Source: an uncultured Prevotellaceae bacterium (lineage in GTDB: Bacteria > Bacteroidota > Bacteroidia > Bacteroidales > Bacteroidaceae). From it: a stretch of DNA of 16,087 nucleotides. The position numbers and the translations under genes were made by a program. Positions 14,157-16,087 of the stretch are shown one piece after another. How positions within the stretch are numbered: the first letter of the stretch is position 1; each line of letters begins with the position of its first letter. The notes beneath the pieces were generated by a model. It worked only from the letters and a program-made list of their open reading frames with translations, did not search any database and was not told the DNA's origin. Location of the stretch: the NCBI GenBank assembly GCA_946539475.1, contig CAMNHM010000059.1:1-16087 (forward strand). Direction: 5' to 3'.

Positions 14157-15329
14157 ATGGAAAAGAAACGTGTATCTAAGAAGGTGACGGCTACCATCCT
14201 ATCGATGTCGCTGCTCACCGTGATGGCCGGAGCCGCCATCGCACCCGCATTGGGCATCATCAAGGCTCATTTCAGCGCTGCACCCGCCTTGCTGGTGCAG
14301 TTCATCGTCAGCATGCCCGCCCTGCTGATCATCGTCACCAACCTCTGCTTCCTGCCTCTGAGCCGCATCTTTCGCACAATGGCCATTGCCACCACGGGGC
14401 TGATCCTCTATGTAGTGGCAGGAGCTGGCTGTTTCTTCGTCGACGACATCTATGTGCTGCTGATCATGCGGGCCGTACTGGGTATCAGCGTCGGACTTAT
14501 CATGCCGCTATCCACAGGGCTCTTGGCCTACTACTTCCCGCCCGAAGAACAGGCGCGCCTGATGGGACTCTCGGCCGCCATGAACCAGATGGGGGGCGTG
14601 GTGGCCACGTTGCTTGCCGGCCTGCTGGCATCGATAGAGTGGAACTATGCCTTCCTGGTCTATCTGCTGGGCCTGATTGCCCTGGCGATGGTATGGTTGT
14701 GGCTACCCGACGAAAGGCTGGGCTCGGCAAACAAGCGAGGCATTCCCTTCCAACCGCGCCAGCTGCTGAAGTTCCACCCTTCGGTCGTCGGCATGCTGCT
14801 CCTGATGATGATCTTCTTCATCTTCCCCACCAACTTTGCCGTTGTTGCCGGCAGCCAGCTGGCACTATCCACCGAGCTGATCACCATCATCATGGTGGGG
14901 CTCGACGTGGTGGCATTCTTCGTCGGGATGGTGTTTGGCAGCGTGATGCATCGTTTCCGCCAGAGCGTCAAGTATTTTGCGCCAGTATTCTTCCTGATGG
15001 GATATGCCGCTTACCTCATGCCGAGCATGCCGATGCTCGTTGTCGGCTCGGCATTCATCGGGATTGCCAATGGTGTGGGAGTACCATACCTGAACACGAT
15101 TGCAAGCATCAAGGGCGGCAGGAACTCAGCCACCACGGTGATGCCCCTGCTCTCAGCCGCCCTCTATCTCGGGCAGTTCGTCTCGCCCATCGTCGTGCCC
15201 CCGGCTTCCCGCCTGCTGTTTGGCCAGGCCGACGTGGCAGGCCCCTACAAAATTGGCATCCTGCTCTGCCTTCTATTCCTCGCTCAGGTCTATCTCACCC
15301 GCCATTTCCAGAGCTTGCCGCCAGCGTAG
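14157..15329 (+). CDS. Major facilitator superfamily transporter, multidrug-efflux-like
   Basis: The start is ATG 14157 (MEKKRVSKKV); a TTG at 14127 lies in the structured leader. It encodes 390 residues, the usual size for a 12-helix MFS carrier. Hydrophobic helices can be followed from about residue 11 to the end, with a central cytoplasmic loop at about 188-207 (LPDERLGSANKRGIPFQPRQ). The first half has the family's helix 4-5 pattern (LLIMRAVLGISVGLIMPL, then GLLAYYFPPEEQARLMGLS) and an MNQMGGVV helix typical of drug/H+ antiporter-like members. The classical loop 2-3 motif is poorly kept (PLSRIFRTMAIAT). It sits in the inner membrane; substrate and direction of transport are unknown. It is a single-gene unit behind its own promoter. 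Confidence 0.88.
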   Translation: MEKKRVSKKVTATILSMSLLTVMAGAAIAPALGIIKAHFSAAPALLVQFIVSMPALLIIVTNLCFLPLSRIFRTMAIATTGLILYVVAGAGCFFVDDIYVLLIMRAVLGISVGLIMPLSTGLLAYYFPPEEQARLMGLSAAMNQMGGVVATLLAGLLASIEWNYAFLVYLLGLIALAMVWLWLPDERLGSANKRGIPFQPRQLLKFHPSVVGMLLLMMIFFIFPTNFAVVAGSQLALSTELITIIMVGLDVVAFFVGMVFGSVMHRFRQSVKYFAPVFFLMGYAAYLMPSMPMLVVGSAFIGIANGVGVPYLNTIASIKGGRNSATTVMPLLSAALYLGQFVSPIVVPPASRLLFGQADVAGPYKIGILLCLLFLAQVYLTRHFQSLPPA

Positions 15330-15407
15330 AAAAAATATTGGTCAGGACGAGAATCTGAACAGGGGAAAAAAACTTCGCAAAAATACGGGTTTTAGAAGAT
15401 TCTTTCG

Positions 15408-15415
15408 TAACTTTG
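15408..15415 (+). promoter_or_regulatory. -7 box for the 15443-15955 unit
   Basis: TAACTTTG followed by CAC, inside TCTTTCGTAACTTTGCAC. Transcription should begin near 15422, about 20 nt before the ATG of the gene remnant. It would also drive the YjbR-family gene downstream. Confidence 0.6.
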
Positions 15416-15442
15416 CACTAAGATTTAGGAACATTCACAAAT

Positions 15443-15573
15443 ATGTTAGGTGCAATTATTGGAGACATCGTAGGCAGCCGCTGGGAATTCCGTCCCACGA
15501 ACGACTCATGCCCTATCTGCCCGAAGAGATGAAGGAAGTAGTAGAGGAGTTTTATCAGGCCGTCTCCAGGTAA
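15443..15573 (+). pseudogene. Internally deleted ADP-ribosylglycohydrolase gene remnant
   Basis: The first 21 codons (MLGAIIGDIVGSRWEFRPTND) are the characteristic N-terminus of bacterial ADP-ribosylglycohydrolase (DraG-like) proteins, including the early GDIVGS segment. Translation then runs into unrelated codons and stops at TGA 15530-15532. In another frame, 15505-15573 encodes LMPYLPEEMKEVVEEFYQAV plus SR and stop, which resembles the C-terminal helix of the same family (YLP-D/E-D/E-M...). A family member normally has roughly 250-300 residues, so nearly all of the gene, including the metal-binding aspartates, is missing; the breakpoint lies between 15497 and 15510. The promoter and start codon are intact, so a 29-residue peptide could still be made. 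Such enzymes remove ADP-ribose from proteins or other targets. Identification rests on the two short ends. Confidence 0.78.
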
Positions 15574-15595
15574 GGAGCCTGCCATCATACAGCCA

Positions 15596-15955
15596 ATGAA
15601 CATCGAGGAATTCCGCGAATATTGCCTGTCGCTGCCGGATGTCACCGAGGCGACTCCCTTTGAGAAGTTTTCAAAGGGGAGGTTTACCATTCTGGTGTTT
15701 TACGTCGGCGGCCACATGTTCTGCTACTTCAACGTCGACGACTTCACGAGCATCACGGTGAAGAACCATCCCGAAAGGATTGAGGAGCTGAAAGAGCAGT
15801 ACGCTGCCGTCGGCGAGCCGTACAATGGCAACAAGATGTACTGGATGAGCATCCGTATAGGTGCTGACCTCGACGACAAGCAAGTGCTGGCCCTCGTCCG
15901 CGAATCCTACGATATGGTCAGGAAGAAGCGACGGACAAAGCCAGGCCCCGCTTAG
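15596..15955 (+). CDS. YjbR/MmcQ-family (DUF419) protein
   Basis: The gene encodes 119 residues from ATG 15596, the normal length of this small alpha/beta family. Recognisable segments are the start MNIEEFREYCLSLPDVTEATPF, shown here as two parts (MNIEEFREY and CLSLPDVTE), then FYVGGHMFCYFNVDD, the helix HPERIEELKEQYAAV, the NKMYWMSIRI strand and the C-terminal VRESYDMVRKK. Family members have a double-wing-like fold related to the MotA/CyaY type and have been suggested to bind DNA, but no function is firmly established. It starts 22 nt after the stop of the ADP-ribosylglycohydrolase remnant, so it was probably the second gene of that operon and still depends on its promoter. Confidence 0.9.
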   Translation: MNIEEFREYCLSLPDVTEATPFEKFSKGRFTILVFYVGGHMFCYFNVDDFTSITVKNHPERIEELKEQYAAVGEPYNGNKMYWMSIRIGADLDDKQVLALVRESYDMVRKKRRTKPGPA

Positions 15956-16087
15956 CTTCATTCGGCAGTTAACTTATGGAAAAATAATCTCCGTTTTTAA
16001 CATCTAATGCACGACATGTTCACATTTATTAAAATGTGTCCGATAGCCTAGGTCATATTTCTTTGGATTTTTTCGATTATGACCGAA
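15956..16087. other. AT-rich right-hand tail with two inverted repeats, no gene seen
   Basis: CACATTT-ATTA-AAATGTG (16021-16038) is a perfect 7-bp hairpin. GGTCATA (16051-16057) and TATGACC (16078-16084) form a second inverted repeat with a 20-nt spacer. Neither is followed by a T-run on the + strand. The position suggests a regulatory region for a gene beyond the window, but that cannot be shown here. Confidence 0.4.

Noticed and set aside
15220..15573. A 117-codon + strand gene over the MFS end and the glycohydrolase remnant
   Set aside because: It merely joins a shadow of the MFS gene, non-coding promoter sequence and the C-terminal fragment of the deleted glycohydrolase.

Overview
The window looks like a chromosomal segment of a Bacteroidota bacterium, most probably a Prevotella-like member of the Bacteroidales with GC-rich coding DNA. 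Three things support this: BspA-type leucine-rich-repeat surface proteins that end in a single dockerin-like EF-hand, repeated -7 boxes of the Bacteroides type (TAnnTTTGC) upstream of the genes, and start codons without obvious Shine-Dalgarno sequences. No tRNA, rRNA, CRISPR array, transposase or phage gene was seen.

Bases 1-7353 (+ strand) hold three secreted repeat proteins in a row. The first is a giant LRR protein cut by the left edge of the window. It ends in a dockerin-like segment and a DUF4859-like domain. The second and third share the same signal peptide, carbohydrate-binding-like beta-helix region and DUF285/BspA repeats, and differ only at the C-terminus. A 1931-bp block (3447-5377) recurs, apparently without change, at 5392-7322. 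The middle gene is therefore a chimera: the body of gene 3 joined, inside the dockerin codons, to the tail of gene 1. This is the most striking feature of the window.

Bases 7354-9942 (- strand) hold a compact operon: a Nim/pyridoxamine-phosphate-oxidase-like flavoprotein, an M18 aminopeptidase and a GNAT acetyltransferase. The genes are separated by 3 nt and by a 4-nt ATGA overlap. It converges on the repeat-protein cluster across paired terminator hairpins.

Bases 9943-10557 carry little or no conventional coding sequence but much structure. There are six copies of a 10-nt GGGAGGTGT-type word forming two strong hairpins, a 22-bp tandem repeat that puts a stop codon in every frame of both strands, and an inverted relative of that repeat inside a small unassigned ORF.

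Bases 10558-15329 hold an orphan UmuC-type Y-family polymerase (-). Divergent from it is a lipoprotein closely resembling cyclohexadienyl dehydratase PheC, followed by a HAD phosphatase (both +). Then come a small coiled-coil protein (-) and an MFS transporter (+). The right end contains a deleted remnant of an ADP-ribosylglycohydrolase gene directly upstream of an intact YjbR/MmcQ-family gene, then an unassigned tail with two inverted repeats.

All calls rest on reading the sequence and recalling protein families. No database search was run.
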